A program made the translations under genes and the position numbers. Below are positions 23,433 to 39,080 of a DNA stretch of 64,000 nucleotides, in pieces (the first letter of the stretch is position 1; each line of letters begins with the position of its first letter). Below the pieces are notes generated by a model that made no database searches, was not told the origin of the DNA, and saw nothing but the letters and a program-made list of their open reading frames with translations. The DNA is from Blasia pusilla (lineage: Eukaryota > Marchantiophyta > Marchantiopsida > Blasiales): assembly GCA_050084515.1 (NCBI GenBank), contig CM114273.1:10354001-10418000 (forward strand), read 5' to 3'.

Positions 23433-24718
23433 GGTTCCCGTCAATGCTTCCTCCTCGACATTCTAGTCTCTTTATGTGCGCGAAAATTCCCTCAAATGGT
23501 CTCGCGATGAATTGCCGTGACCTTAGACCCAACTCTCTTTGCGTTTCGTGATGAAGCGCCCTCACCCTCCTCACTCCCCTTGGTATCTGGTCAGCTACTG
23601 CGCGGAAGAGCACATGAAATCGCGAGACAAAAAATGGAAATGAACGAAACCTCGGCTATTTATACTTTTTGAGTCGTTGAGCTGACCGTTGGGTCGCACC
23701 GTCGTACCGACGGGGACGTATCGGCCGTTATAAAACTTTGGACCTGGGAACCCGGCCAACCCGACGGTCTCTAATGGGTTGCACGCTTCCTGCGTCTTGG
23801 GGATGCAGGGTGAGTTGCCCAGGAAACTTGTCCGAGACCCATGGGTTGCACGCATCCGTCCTCCTTGGGTAACAAGCCGAGCTACCATGGCAACCCGGCG
23901 GAGACCAACAGGTTGCACGCCTCCCCCGTCTTGGGGTAACAACGCGAGGTACCCGCGCAACCCGTCGGAGACCGGGGGGTTGCACGCTTCCCTCGTCTTG
24001 GGATAACAAGGCGAGGTACCCGTGCAACCCGTCGGAGGTCGACGGGTTGCATGCTTACCTCATTTTGGGATTACAAGGAGAGTTACCCAGGCAACCCGTC
24101 GGATACCGACAGGTTGCTTGCTTTTCTCTCCCTCGGGAAACAATTCGAGAAAGCATAGTTTCGAGGCAACCTGTTGCCCTCCGACGGGTTACAAGGTCTA
24201 CCCAGAGTTGGACACTTCCCAACATACGGCAAAACTGCACTCACGGTTTGCACGGTTAATTGAATAAGAGAAATCGACGTGAGATGCAAAAGGGAAAGCA
24301 AGGTTAGGTACCTTTGCATCCCGTAACAGTCCCCAACGGGTTGCCGTAGCAAATCCATGCGATGTCTCATGTTTGATGCTAGAAATCTTGACTCAAATCA
24401 CATTGGTCAGACAAGAAGGGGATACCAACCCAATGGACTCCGACAGGTTGCAACTCGCATTGGGACACTAACAGAAAATGGAACTCCGAGTTTCACAACC
24501 CACGTGTCTGATTCCCAAATTCTGCAACCCATTGGACTCCGACAGGTTTCAACAGGATTGAATCCATTCCGTTAGACAATCTCACCTACCAAACAACATC
24601 TTGTCGATCAAATTCTGTTAGGAGAATTTGAGTCACTATTCACTTTAAATTAAACATTCTCATTCACATTCTCATTCTTATTCTTAGTCTCAGTCTCCTC
24701 CCGGTGGAATCTTCTGGG
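23433..24718. promoter_or_regulatory. Divergent promoter region of MULE copy B with palindrome array
   Basis: This separates gene 1 (minus) from gene 2 (plus). A TATA box for gene 1 reads TATAAATA on minus (23657-23664), conserved with copies C and D. About ten palindromes lie between 23755 and 24545 at roughly 67-bp spacing (23821, 23888, 23955, 24022, 24089). Many variants differ at CpG positions (CCCGTCGG to CCCATTGG and similar). For gene 2 the AT-rich CTTTAAATTAAAC near 24647 sits where copy C has a TATA-like box. Confidence 0.65.
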
Positions 24719-27166
24719 AATAGATAATTATGTGAAGCTCACTTGTGGCAGTCATCTAGCGGCCCTTCCTCAATCAGAAATAGTTCGAGCCCAAGCTCGT
24801 GAGTCTTTCATACCAGTGGATGAAAATTTTCTCTTAGTTCGATTTCTTCTCCAAATTGGAACCATCTTTGTGTCCAAGGATGTTAGGGTGGACGGTACAA
24901 AGGACATAATAGGTGAGACAATCCAGCCAATGATTGCAGACCGTAAAGTATGGAATCTCCTACCTCTAGCAAATGGTCAATACAGAGTTTACGGCTTGCC
25001 TCTGAATTCCTCAGTTTCCAAAGTAGACGGTCGAGAATTTCCTAGTGCACCTAGCTCTACGTTTGTAACTCCTAGCTTAGTAGATCCGGTATCGACTCCA
25101 ACTTCACACGTTCGTAACAATGTTGTACTTCCTGAAGACATTCCGGATGTCGCCAACCTCAGTGGATCTGTCGGACACCAACCGGGCCCTCCGGAAGGAT
25201 CCAGGGCTTATCTCTTCAAAATGTCAATGACAAGACCGTCGAGTGGCCTCAATCTTAAAGATTGAATGAGGGAAGGGGAAGATCTTTACTGTAGCTGGTT
25301 AAGCTTTGATATTTGCTACAAAGTGTTGAATGGATGGTTGAACATGGGTGCTCACGTTTATGACCATGTGGAGAAGGGACTCAAAACTATATTTTTCTAT
25401 GAAGTAAAAGCAGAAGACGTTGTCAGTTTGAAGATGTGTTGGTTACTCTTATTGGAGGTGGTGAAGGAAAACAAAAGGCCACCTCCGGAAATTTATGGGT
25501 TCATGGCGGACAAAGCACAACCTGGGTGGATTGCTAGTAGGGAAGGGTTTTGGGATGGAGAGGCTCAACCGGAGAGGGAAAGGTCGGATGCTTTCCATTG
25601 GCAACAGTGTGTGACCCGGTACACCAAATCTTGCATCAAGGAGAATAAGAGGACAGAGCATGTCACTCTACTCCAACGTTGCAAGGACAGCAAAACCTTG
25701 AAATAGGCCATGGAATACCAAGAAGAACTTCATGGGTGGTGGAGGAAGCATGCGATTGAGGGGAAGTACAAAGAGTTGTGCTCTTGGTTGAGTTGGTGGA
25801 CTATACGAATGAGACAATGGGGAAACTTTATGCGGCAGGTGAGTTCACTATTTCGTCTTGTCGAGCTCACACTGAGAATGATTTGAAAAGTTGCAGCTCA
25901 AGTTGAGAAGCGTGGGCACTATAGAGATTTCAAACCAAAGAAACCAAGCAACTTGTCGGATGCGACAGGTTTCTCGAGTGTGCAACCCATCTGAAATGGA
26001 TGGGTTTCCTGAGAGTGCAACCAGTCCAAAACCGACGGATTGCATCAAGAATGTTGGTACAACCCATATACAAGTATGCAAGTCGCATGTATACAAGGTC
26101 TGCAAATAGTTCGACCCGGATGGGTTTCGGATGACTTGCACTTTGATCTTCCAGCACGGAGTGGCCAAAGGTTCTTGCAACCCGTCGGAATCGGACAGGT
26201 TGCAGTAGGTGGTTCTTGGGTGTTGCAACATGTTGGGACCCGACGGGTCGCAGAGTCATTCATGGGATGCCTTTGACTTGCGAATCGTCTGGTTCCAACA
26301 GGTAGCTTTTTTCTCTGAATTTGGAGCTATTTTGGTTCCCTTCTCACATTGCCGTCGTTGCAGGGATTGAACATTCATGAAAATGCCCTCTGCCCAACAT
26401 AAGTGGAGCAGAAAGTGTTCATTCCTCTTGGAGGTCGTCACAAGCATGCCAAAAAATTTCACTTGTGGAGGCATGCCAACAAGACCAGGCAAGAACAATG
26501 CTACAGTCTGCAGCATCCCATATCTTCCTCACAAAAGGCATAACAGAAGGAAGGGGGCCTTCGATCTACAAGCTCTATGTGAGGGCGGCTGTGAGATCGG
26601 GTGATGAGAAACTCTATGTGGAAGCCTTCAATTGGTGCATAGCAAGAACTCCCCTCGAGCAAGACGTACATATTGGTGGGGATATTCGTGGATGTGTTTG
26701 AAGACGTCCCATACAGATGGTGGTAGAGCAATCTGAGCGACACTCGTGGAGACCATATAAATATCTTGACTTCAGGGAGGTGAAGAGGCAACATCAAAGA
26801 ACAAACTTGGTGATTGATTTGGATGAGGAAATCATGCCACCCAGGTGTTTGGAGACCCCGGATTGCTCCCAAATCCGTGATGCACTAACTTCTCCAAAAT
26901 CACTGAATGTTTTATTTCAAAAGCCCTATGTTGCTGGAAGTTTGCAACATCCGGTCGCTGGGGTGGTTCAACACTATGGGATTCTGGTCATTGAGGTGGA
27001 TTGCAACCTCAAACGGTGGCATATATCTTGGAGCAACCCTGGACGTGGATCCACTTGAAGGGCAGGATCTGATGGCATTAGGAGAGCATGCGGCATTTTC
27101 CTAAATAAGAACTGGACGACCAATGCCTGGGTTTTGGGGACTCAAAACCTTTGATCGTTTCACGAG
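24719..27166 (+). pseudogene. MULE-type transposase, copy B (zinc-finger region deleted)
   Basis: The original start codon is mutated to ATA (24726-24728); the next Met is at 24732. Exon 1 reads to VGHQPGP near 25190, then jumps to EGSRAYLFKM. About 1 kb that encodes the Cys/His finger in copies C and D is missing. The DDE-like core follows (HVYDHVEKGLK, GFMADKAQPGW, SDAFHWQQCVTRY), with exon 1 ending at the donor CAG|GTGAGT (25838). Exon 2 starts 26364 after TTGCAG and stays mostly open to about 27058. The SWIM end is absent because the gene breaks at 27166. Such a protein would lack both DNA-binding ends. Confidence 0.7.
25839..26363 (+). repeat. Transposase intron with palindromes, copy B
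   Basis: Begins GTGAGTTCAC and ends CGTTGCAG, both conserved in copy D. About six diverged palindromes lie at 25950-26290. Splicing E1 to E2 keeps phase 0 (..MRQ|GLNIHE..), which supports these borders. Confidence 0.7.
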
Positions 27167-27427
27167 GGGGCTGGTATTCTGGCAAGAGAGAGGTTCTAAG
27201 TCCCCAAAACCTCTCTCTTGCCAGAATACCAGCCCCCTCGTGAAACGATCAAAGGTTTTGAGTCCCCAAAACCCAGGCATTGGTCGTCTAGTTCTTATTT
27301 AGGAAAATGCCGCATGCTCTCCTAATGCCATCAGATCCTGCCCTTCAAGTGGATCCACGTCCAGGGTTGCTCCAAGATATATGCCACCGTTTGAGGTTGC
27401 AATCCACCTCAATGACCGGAATCCCAT
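26976..27427. repeat. Near-perfect 218-bp inverted repeat (fold-back)
   Basis: The left arm 26976-27193 and right arm 27210-27427 are reverse complements with only about two mismatches and no gap, separated by 16 bp (27194-27209). The arms hold part of transposase exon 2 joined at 27166/27167 to the left-end motif GGGGCTGGTATTCTGGC. The structure therefore arose after those two parts were joined, by a template-switch or break-repair event. It could form a long hairpin in DNA or RNA. Confidence 0.92.
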
Positions 27428-27790
27428 TCGGGGGGTGGAAGCCGACAGTTTGCTCGCTTAGAGCATCCCATGGTTGGCTAAGAGCAAACCGTCGCTTTCA
27501 GACGGGTTGCATCATTCCAGAAACACAAGGAAAAGCATAAGCACTTGCACTTTCAGACCCGTTGTAGATTTGTCCTTGGCAGCAACAAGAAAGAGCTACT
27601 TGACCACTGGTCTACTCTCAGTATGGTGACATAATGTGCAACACGTCCCCAAAGAACTTCGCTTAACCCCAGAGAACTTCGTTATAATCCTAACATTGGA
27701 GCAACTTTTCGGAGTCCGACTGGTTGTTTTACAAGTGTCTTGTGATTTTTTTGTCCATGAGCAACCCGTCAGAAGGCGACAGGTTGCTGG
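27428..27790 (-). repeat. Scrambled gene 1 intron fragments
   Basis: 27475-27545 matches intron 3 of copy B at 19175-19240, and 27590-27790 matches 18954-19160, but in swapped order. A piece near 27548 resembles the linker coding region of E3 (compare 20160-20200). No ORF is supported. It sits between the fold-back and the copia fragment and looks like repair patchwork. Confidence 0.6.
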
Positions 27791-28918
27791 CTTACGAAAG
27801 CTCTATACGGGCTCAAACAAGCTCCAAGAGCTTGGTATGGCAAGATTACATTCGTCCTACAAGAGTTGGACCTTAGGATGTGTGATTCTGACTCCTCGTT
27901 ATATATCTTGAGAGGACAAGATCACACGGTTCTCATTGTGTTGTATGTTGACGATCTCTTGATTATTGGGAGTACTGAAGAAATGGTACAACAAGTCAGG
28001 CTTAAGTTACAAGCACAATTTGATATGAAGGACTTGGGAGAACTCAAGTACTTCCTTGGTATAGATTTTATCAAGGTTGGAGAGAGCATGTGGTTACTAC
28101 AACGACAATATGCTCTTCGTATGCTTTCAAAATATGGTATGACGACTTGTAAGCCAATCTCTACACCGTTGGACGAGAGTGTGAAGTTGAGAGTGGATGA
28201 AGGAGAGTTGCTTGCAGATTTTAATATATACAAGTACATGGTTGGAAGTTTGATCTATCTAACTATAACCAGACCAGATTTGAGCTATTTTGTTGGCCTA
28301 GTGAGCCAGTTTATGCAAACATCTCGAAAACCTCACCTTGATGTTGTGAGGAGGATTATGCGATATGTGAATTTCTCTATTCAATCCGGGCTTCAATTTG
28401 AACCTTCTCCGAGTTTTCAATTACAGGGATTCACAAATGCTGATTGGGCAGGAATCGTGTCTGATCGACACTCCACATCTGGTTATTCATTTATTTTAAG
28501 AAGCGAAGCTATAAGTTGGGCTTCAAAGAAGCAACCTATAGTTGCTTTATCTTCAACAGAGGCTAAGTACAGAGGAGCAACCAATGCAGCATGTGAGGCG
28601 ATGTGGCTATATCGATTACTTGTTGAGATTGGTGTTAGTAACTTAAGACCTAGTGTAATATATGCAAACAATATTAGTAGCATCAAACTTGCTAATAACC
28701 CTATGTTTCATGCTCGTTCAAAGCATGTCGAGGTACACTATCATTTTATCAAAGAGAAAGTGCTTGTAGAAGAAATTGATCTTGTGTATATAGATACAGA
28801 TCAACAAATTGATGACATCTTTACAAAGGCATTATCTAGAGATAAGTTTGAGATGTTTAGAAATAATTTAGGCGTTAGAAATATTAATATGAATTTGAGG
28901 GGGAGTATTGAAGATTGA
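27791..28918 (+). pseudogene. Ty1/copia pol C-terminal part (RT and RNase H), 5' truncated
   Basis: The coding frame enters at about 27791 with LTKALYGLKQAPRAWYGKI, a hallmark of copia RT. A frame change near the Met at 27866 leads to a 350-residue open frame. That frame contains the catalytic VLYVDDLLIIG, the GELKYFLGI segment, the RNase H stretch (FTNADWAG, TSGYSF, ALSSTEAKYRGATNAACEAMWL), and ends DIFTKAL...RGSIED. Copia order places RNase H last, as here. Gag, protease and integrase are missing. The open frame of over 1 kb suggests a younger insertion than the gypsy elements. Confidence 0.9.
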
Positions 28919-29230
28919 GTTAGAGTCAAGCTCATGAGACACCTGAACTGCTACATTTGGTACTCACACGAAGTAGGGAAGCTTAATCTTGGTTAGTGAG
29001 TTAAGCGCGATTATCTTAACTAGGGTTAGTTAATCACAGTTAGTCTAACTCAAGACTATGGTTAAGGTTAGGGTTAGGGTTGCTTGTACATACCCTATGT
29101 AATTGAGAAGGGGACCAGCCTCCATTCATTCTCTCATTGCAAATTTCGTTCTCCATGGTGGTGTGTGAGTGTGAGAGCCATTTCCCACTAGTTCTACTTC
29201 TTTAGCAGTTTTTCCACAATCCCTACGACA
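28909..29230 (+). repeat. 3' LTR of the copia element
   Basis: The polypurine tract TTGAGGGGGAG (28895-28905) is followed by TATTG and the LTR start TGAAGATTGAG. The likely end is CCCTACGACA at 29230, giving TG..CA termini and 322 bp, a normal copia LTR size. There is no second LTR to confirm it. It includes a short GGTTAGGGTTAGGGTT run that I do not take as telomeric. Confidence 0.6.
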
Positions 29231-33800
<4,570 letters not shown>

Positions 33801-35950
33801 ATTTAAAAATTTTGTATTCTCGACTTTACTCGTCTTCATTTAGATAAGATAGAGGTAGCAACAAGGTTACACACGGACAAAGTCCGAGTTCGTGGTGTCA
33901 CGTCTTTTAAGATAGATCAGTGAGATCTAGTAGAGTGCCTTCGTGAGTAGTGGAGTACAGGCTCAGTAGGTCGAGGATGACCTACTGAGGCCCCGGGAAA
34001 CCTAAGAGAGCAGGTTTCCCCTTCGTTTCGGCTCATTTGGAGTCATATTGAGGAACTTACTATTTTAGGTATGTACCATTTTGAGTATATGATCAAATTT
34101 CTATTTTTGGTAAGTGGCTCTGACCTCCTACATCAAGTCAAGAGCCTAGGAGATCACTTGGGAGCATAGGTTACCATGGAGAGAGCTTGGGAGAGGGGAG
34201 GGGTATACCTCAAGGAGGGAGAACTTGAGAGCTCATTCTCTCTTTGTTGAACCTCTTGGCATGAGGCGGCAGAGCTATGTTCTTCCTTGCCTTGTGTGTG
34301 TAACCCAAACCTCTCATTAGGAGAGTGAGTTTGGTTTGACATTGAGAGAGACATGTGAGAGTGCACACATGTGAGAACTATGGTGTTGTGAGAGAGATTG
34401 GATCTTATTTTACAAAGAGAGAATGAGTGAGCGAGAGAGCTTCATGAGGGAGCTCACTAGTCACTTGCTGGTTTTGCAGGTTGGAAATCGTATTCCCCAT
34501 TCAACGGTTGATGGGAGTGCTCAGTGGAGCAAAAGCCGCTTACTTGTGATGCTTCCTTTGCCGATTTTTTGTGTAGAAGAGTGGCGCGCGGAAGCGTTGC
34601 CCAATTTTTGATAGGGATTGAGTATGGGGGCGGATTGCCCCATGCCGGTACTTTTGAGAGCACAATGTAGCTTGCTGATTTATGTTCTCACATATTTTAC
34701 ATTTTCGTTCGGAGAAATCAGCGGGGAAGCGTTGCCAAATTTTGTATAGGAGAAATAAACATTGGGCTTTACGACAATCCCCGTCAATTTTTATTGGAAT
34801 ATCCGATTCCAAATATTTTTTCCCGCTGTTGTAGATCGTAAAGCTGTGCACGTTGTGCAACAAACAATGTGCTATTTGGAATTACAAGAAAAACGTTATG
34901 GTCAATCTTGCAAAATTGCCATTTCTAGGCGATTTTTAGGGTTAAATTGTTCAAACCCTAAACTAGCGGCTGTCGCCGTCATAGTCACCGTCAACGGTCC
35001 ATCGTTAATGGTCAACCGTCACCATCAATGGTCCACCGTCGGCCGTCGCCTAGCGCTGCTCAGAGCCGCGTTCGTCCGTTGTCTACCCTTTGGTTGCCAT
35101 TTCCGCCATTACGGAGTTGAGGGTCTTCCACGACCACTGTTGATTCTCTGACTTGCGCCACCACCACATACTTTGGTTTGGCCGCCATCGTCATCGCAGT
35201 TTTGTGATCAACCAATGATGGCAGGTTACCCCGAGTTATGGTGTTTGAGTTTTCATTTCATGCTACTATGTTGTGATTGGTAGCCGCTCGACGACGATCG
35301 AGTACCATGCCGTGATGCATATAGCCGCAACGCGCCGCCAATTGCCACGCCGTGCCGCTTGTGGCCGCATTGCACCATCTCGATCGCGGAGCCGCTCCTT
35401 CACTAAGGAGTAGAGCGTGTGAATTGCTGATTGAGGAGGGTATGCCTCCGAGTGCCGCAACCCATTCTCGAGTGCCGTACCCCATTTCCGAGTGCCGTGC
35501 CGTTTGTAGTCGTTCCGTGCTGCCAGTGCCGCATTGGACCGTTGAACCTGCATCGCACATCGAGGAGGGTTGAGTAGCATCAATAGAGGAGGAATTCGAC
35601 TTGCTGATTGGAGAAGTTGTCTCCATGACCAAGTTGGGGTCGAGATTTGCAGTTGCCGAGGAGCGACATGGACATTATTGTCAAGTTACCCATTCTGGTC
35701 TCTTACCCTGCACGTGTGAGGGATTTTCGGATATTGGGAAGTTATTTGGGATATTGGGTTTCGTGGTGATGCTAGGAGCATCGATGGTGTATGGGTTTAG
35801 GGGACATAGACATGTGTGGGATGTCCAGAGTTGAGGATGGTTTGCCGATGAGACAATAGATCGGTTGATTTGCCGCACCACGCTGCTTGTTACCGCACAT
35901 CACACGTCTCAGTTAGAGAGTGTAGATTGAGTGTCGCATGTTTAGTTTGA
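33801..35950 (+). other. Unassigned region upstream of gypsy-3, possibly its leader or LTR
   Basis: No protein motif is recognised. Two adjacent hairpins occur at 33962-33989 (arms CTCAGTAGGTC / GACCTACTGAG) and 33995-34020 (arms GGGAAACCT / AGGTTTCCC), reminiscent of the paired hairpins of the gypsy-2 LTR but different in sequence. Repeated words such as CGAGTGCCG occur around 35450-35510. It could be the 5' LTR and leader of gypsy-3, but I find no matching second LTR. Confidence 0.35.
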
Positions 35951-36180
35951 TTGATTAAGGGATTAATCACGAGATTGAGAGAGGCACGAGGGCCATCACG
36001 GCATCCTTTCGGGATTTTGAGAGGCAAGGTAGTAGACTTGAGAGTAGCTCTGGAGGGTTTATCCGGAGTGGTGCGAGGTTTCGAGGGTCTCCACGTGAGA
36101 GACCACCTCGATCTCCTTCTGTATCACCTTCAGACAAGGGGGAGCATATAGAAGAGTGTGTTAGTGATCCACTGTACACA

Positions 36181-37506
36181 TTGAGTGGTCCTACCAGTTG
36201 GGCGTACGAGATGGACGACCGGGGTAGAGGACCGCGTAGGTTTTTGGGTGTTATAGGCACTACAGAGCTTCACGACTTCATTGCGGAGTTTAGGAGTTGG
36301 TGTGACTCACAGCAGGCTAGGAACTCTAGAAAGTTCAACCCGTTTACAGCATGGAATTGTATGTTCCAACATTTAGAGGGGGCGCCCATGGACGATTACC
36401 ATGAGTTCTCCCATAGATATGCCCAGGAGATTGAGGCATAGCGACTCTACTATGACCCACACTATGTGTCATGGACGGAACCGTTTCCATATGAGGAGGA
36501 GGAGTCAGGAGAGGCTACTTCCTCTTCCACTAGTGATATTTTAGGAGGGGTTACTCGCACAAGAGGTGTTGCACCATCTAGTCGGGTTTGTCCCAGGTTC
36601 AACCCCGTGGTTGAGTTCTTCGTTGAGTTGAGGGCAAGCTACCAAGGGGTACGGACAGAGAAGTTGCGGAGCATCCACGACTTCCAGAGGCGCCCGGGTG
36701 AGAGTTTGCACGAGGCTTACACTCGCTTGTGTCGGTTGATCAACGTCACTCAAGGGGTGACAGAGGCTCAGGCTATCCAATCATGGTACGCGATGCTCGA
36801 ACGGACCCTGCGGACACGGGTGCGGGAAGGAGTGGTCCTCATGAACACCTCTCCTACCTTGAGAGATATTTTTAGGACCGTCGAGAACATTGAGCGCAAC
36901 AAGGCGGAGGAGACCATAGCCACCATGGGTTTTGGGCGAGAGCAGTCACGAGTGTCTGCACCGCCTCTGCAGCAACATGGACCCTAAGATAGGTCAATTG
37001 TGGCACCACGAGCTCATGGAGGATATGAGGAGGCCGTGCCACAGAGACCTGCGCCTTCATATGCGGCTCAACAGCAGTCGCCTATGATTACTTGTTGGTC
37101 ATCTGGTGGAGCCCATCATCAGCATGACTGCACTCGTCAAGGTCATGGACGTGTGCCTCAGCATGGAGGAGGAGATGGTGCTGCACCAGGAGGTTATCAG
37201 TGGGACTATTGTGAGAGGTATGATCATACACGCGCTTGGTGTTTCATTTTACATCCTAAGTTACGTCTGGACCGAGGGCTAGAGAGGGCACCACAGCAAG
37301 TAGCCAGTCCGGGTGGGCTAGAGATCGTACACCAAGTGGTCCCGTTGGGGGACGAGGAGTTGGAGTTGCCCGACAGGATGGTGGAGTTGTCCGTGGAGGA
37401 GGTAGAGTCCCACCACCTACACGCGTCGAGGAAGACGTCGGACGTGAGGCTAGGATGGATGCTCATATACATCAGCTATAGGAGCAGATTGCCGCTATGG
37501 CATTGA
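36181..37506 (+). pseudogene. gypsy-3 gag
   Basis: The frames 36181-36441 and 36466-36987 read almost continuously across a stop at 36439-36441. They give a retrotransposon gag pattern: WCDSQQARNSRKFNPFTAW, then FHDFQRRPGESL-like RPGESLHEAYTRLCRLI and SWYAMLERTLRTRV. A third piece (37000-37506) carries a damaged CCHC-like knuckle (YCERYDHTRAWC) after a TAA near 36986. It would form the virus-like particle shell. Stops and a lost zinc ligand show decay. Confidence 0.65.
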
Positions 37507-37764
37507 GATTACCCGATGCCGGATCCATGGCATTGACATCATATGGAGCAACCTGAGATATGGAGGATCCTGGTTGGATGTGCGGGGTTGCCCAGATGGA
37601 GGCCGCCGCAGTTGTGACGCGTGGACCAACCACAGAGTTGGATCCACAATGAGAGGAAGCCAGGAAATAGACTAGGCTTCCTCAGTCTTTCACCTCGTCT
37701 GAGGCGATGAGGACCCCATCGATGAGTCCTGATTTGAGTTCCTAGAGTTGGTGATGTTGTTGGT

Positions 37765-38502
37765 GTGCAGGCACGGAGGGCGATGGGAGAAGCGAGTGCG
37801 ACGTCTCTAATTGCTGATACTCAGGACATGCATGTGTCGAGCACGTTGTTGGGGGCGGCCACCGTTGTGTACTGCGCTCCTTTATTTTTTGCTTCCGATG
37901 TTATGACGTTGGAAGGTACGTCCGGTGAGGTTTTTTGGTTGGCCGCTACGCTATGTGAGCATGGAGTTGGATTTTCTGCATCACGTTTAGAGGTGATTGC
38001 AGAGGAGGTGATGGACTTGCCCTTGGAGCAGATGTTGGGGCCGTCCACGTCAGATTCATGGTAGGCTGCGGTTGTTAGGATAGCGGAGATGCCCGCTACA
38101 CCCGCGATAGAGCGTACCATGGTTTCTCCGGGTGTTGTGTTGCTAGATAACCAGGGAGAGGTCTTCCAGTTGGTGAGTCCTCGAGGTAGAGATTTTAGTC
38201 CGCAGTGCGTCTTATTGGATTCAGGAGTGCAACCCCTGATGTTGGGGAAAGTGTTATTCAAAGGATTGGGCTTGATGAGAGCCGATGTGGAGCGTTGTCC
38301 ATTTCGGATACAGACATCCTTGGGTGGAGTGAGTACCACACAGTATATCACTCGACAGGAGGTCGTGGTGAGGAGTTGCCCAAGACACCCTAGAGATGAG
38401 TCTGTGGTGCGAGCCAAGGCGATAGTGACTGATGTAGAGTCCTATGACGTCTTGGTTGGTGGAGCATTGTTATACCTGATGGGGTTTTCCCTGGATTACT
38501 AG
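37765..38502 (+). pseudogene. gypsy-3 protease region
   Basis: Two open pieces (37765-38064 and 38089-38502) end with a retropepsin-like sequence: CVLLDSGVQPLMLG carries the D-S-G catalytic triplet, followed about 75 residues on by YDVLVGGALLY, like the usual 'DVLLGMDWL' flap end. Protease cleaves Gag-Pol. Positions 37507-37764 contain no recognised domain. Confidence 0.6.
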
Positions 38503-38639
38503 GAGGAGTCAGCATCCTACAGACCAAGATGGCAGTCAGGTGATGGGCGCCTTAGCTCATTACCCGTTCGATTCACAGGTGTAGTGATCGAGTGACAGCC
38601 AGAGAGATGGCAACCTTAGCAGCATTTAGCAATGCCATC

Positions 38640-39080
38640 ACTTGGTGTATGCTCAAGGACAGATTGATGTCCGCACCCATATTGAGGAGACCGATCAGGG
38701 GGCATCCTTTCCAGGTTGCATACCGAATGGAGCATGTTGGGGCTTGGAGCCGTGCTCACCCAACTTGACGATGATGGTAGAGAGTTTGTGGTGGCTTATA
38801 CTAGTCGATCGAACAACGTTGTAGAGGCAAAGTATAGCTCGTATGAGGGTGAGTGCTTGGCTACAGTGTGGACTATCACACTTTTCAGATGTTATCTATT
38901 CGGCAATCCCTTTACCATCATTATTGATCATCAGCCACTTAAGTAGTTGATGGAGTCCGACAAGCTTACACGGAAGCTTGCGAGGTGGGCTCTTTTTTTG
39001 CAGGAGTATGACTTCCATGTGGTGCATAGACCTGGGACGCTCAACCAGGATGCAGATGGTTTGAGTTGCAACCCATGCCC
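38640..39080 (+). pseudogene. gypsy-3 RNase H fragment
   Basis: It reads HTEWSMLGLGAVLTQ, YSSYEGECLATVWTI, IIDHQPLK, then a stop, then LARWALFLQEYDFHVVHRP and QDADGLSCNPCPG. This matches gypsy-2 RNase H residue for residue over most positions. The fragment ends where the MULE copy C terminus starts. Confidence 0.85.

Larger units (their letters stand above)
16630..27193. mobile_element. MULE copy B (gene 1 minus, gene 2 plus; right end rearranged)
   Basis: The left terminus is at 16630 (GAGGATGGTATTCTGGCAGG), the same end as copies C (39081) and D (reverse complement of 61903). Gene 1 (18422-23432, minus) and gene 2 (24719-27166, plus) diverge from a 1.3-kb intergenic region. The element sits in the gypsy-2 LTR, and the flanking 9 bp TAAGACTAC (16621-16629) would be its target duplication. 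The right end is lost: transposase exon 2 breaks at about 27166 into a piece of left-terminus sequence and a large fold-back. Confidence 0.75.
35951..39080 (+). mobile_element. Ty3/gypsy retrotransposon gypsy-3 (gag, protease, RNase H; RT deleted)
   Basis: Gag pieces, a retropepsin-like region and then RNase H follow in order, but reverse transcriptase is absent. The sequence passes from protease (about 38540) through ~100 bp to the RNase H lead-in LKDRLMSAPILRRP (near 38650). RNase H closely matches gypsy-2, so both are one family. MULE copy C begins at 39081, immediately after DADGLSCNPCPG, so copy C sits inside this element. Confidence 0.7.

Noticed and set aside
23779-24267. Several short ORFs repeating QPVG, RRVA, NPSE and similar words
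   Set aside because: These are translations of the GCAACCCGTCGGA palindromes in the divergent promoter; they change frame with each repeat and have no shared start.
24640-24720. TTCTCATTCTCATTC repeat as a microsatellite
   Set aside because: Short and imperfect; it belongs to the pyrimidine-rich transposase leader and recurs in copies C and D.
29060-29085. Interstitial telomere repeat (GGTTAGGGTTAGGGTT)
   Set aside because: Only two to three imperfect units, lying inside the copia LTR; plant telomere units are TTTAGGG.
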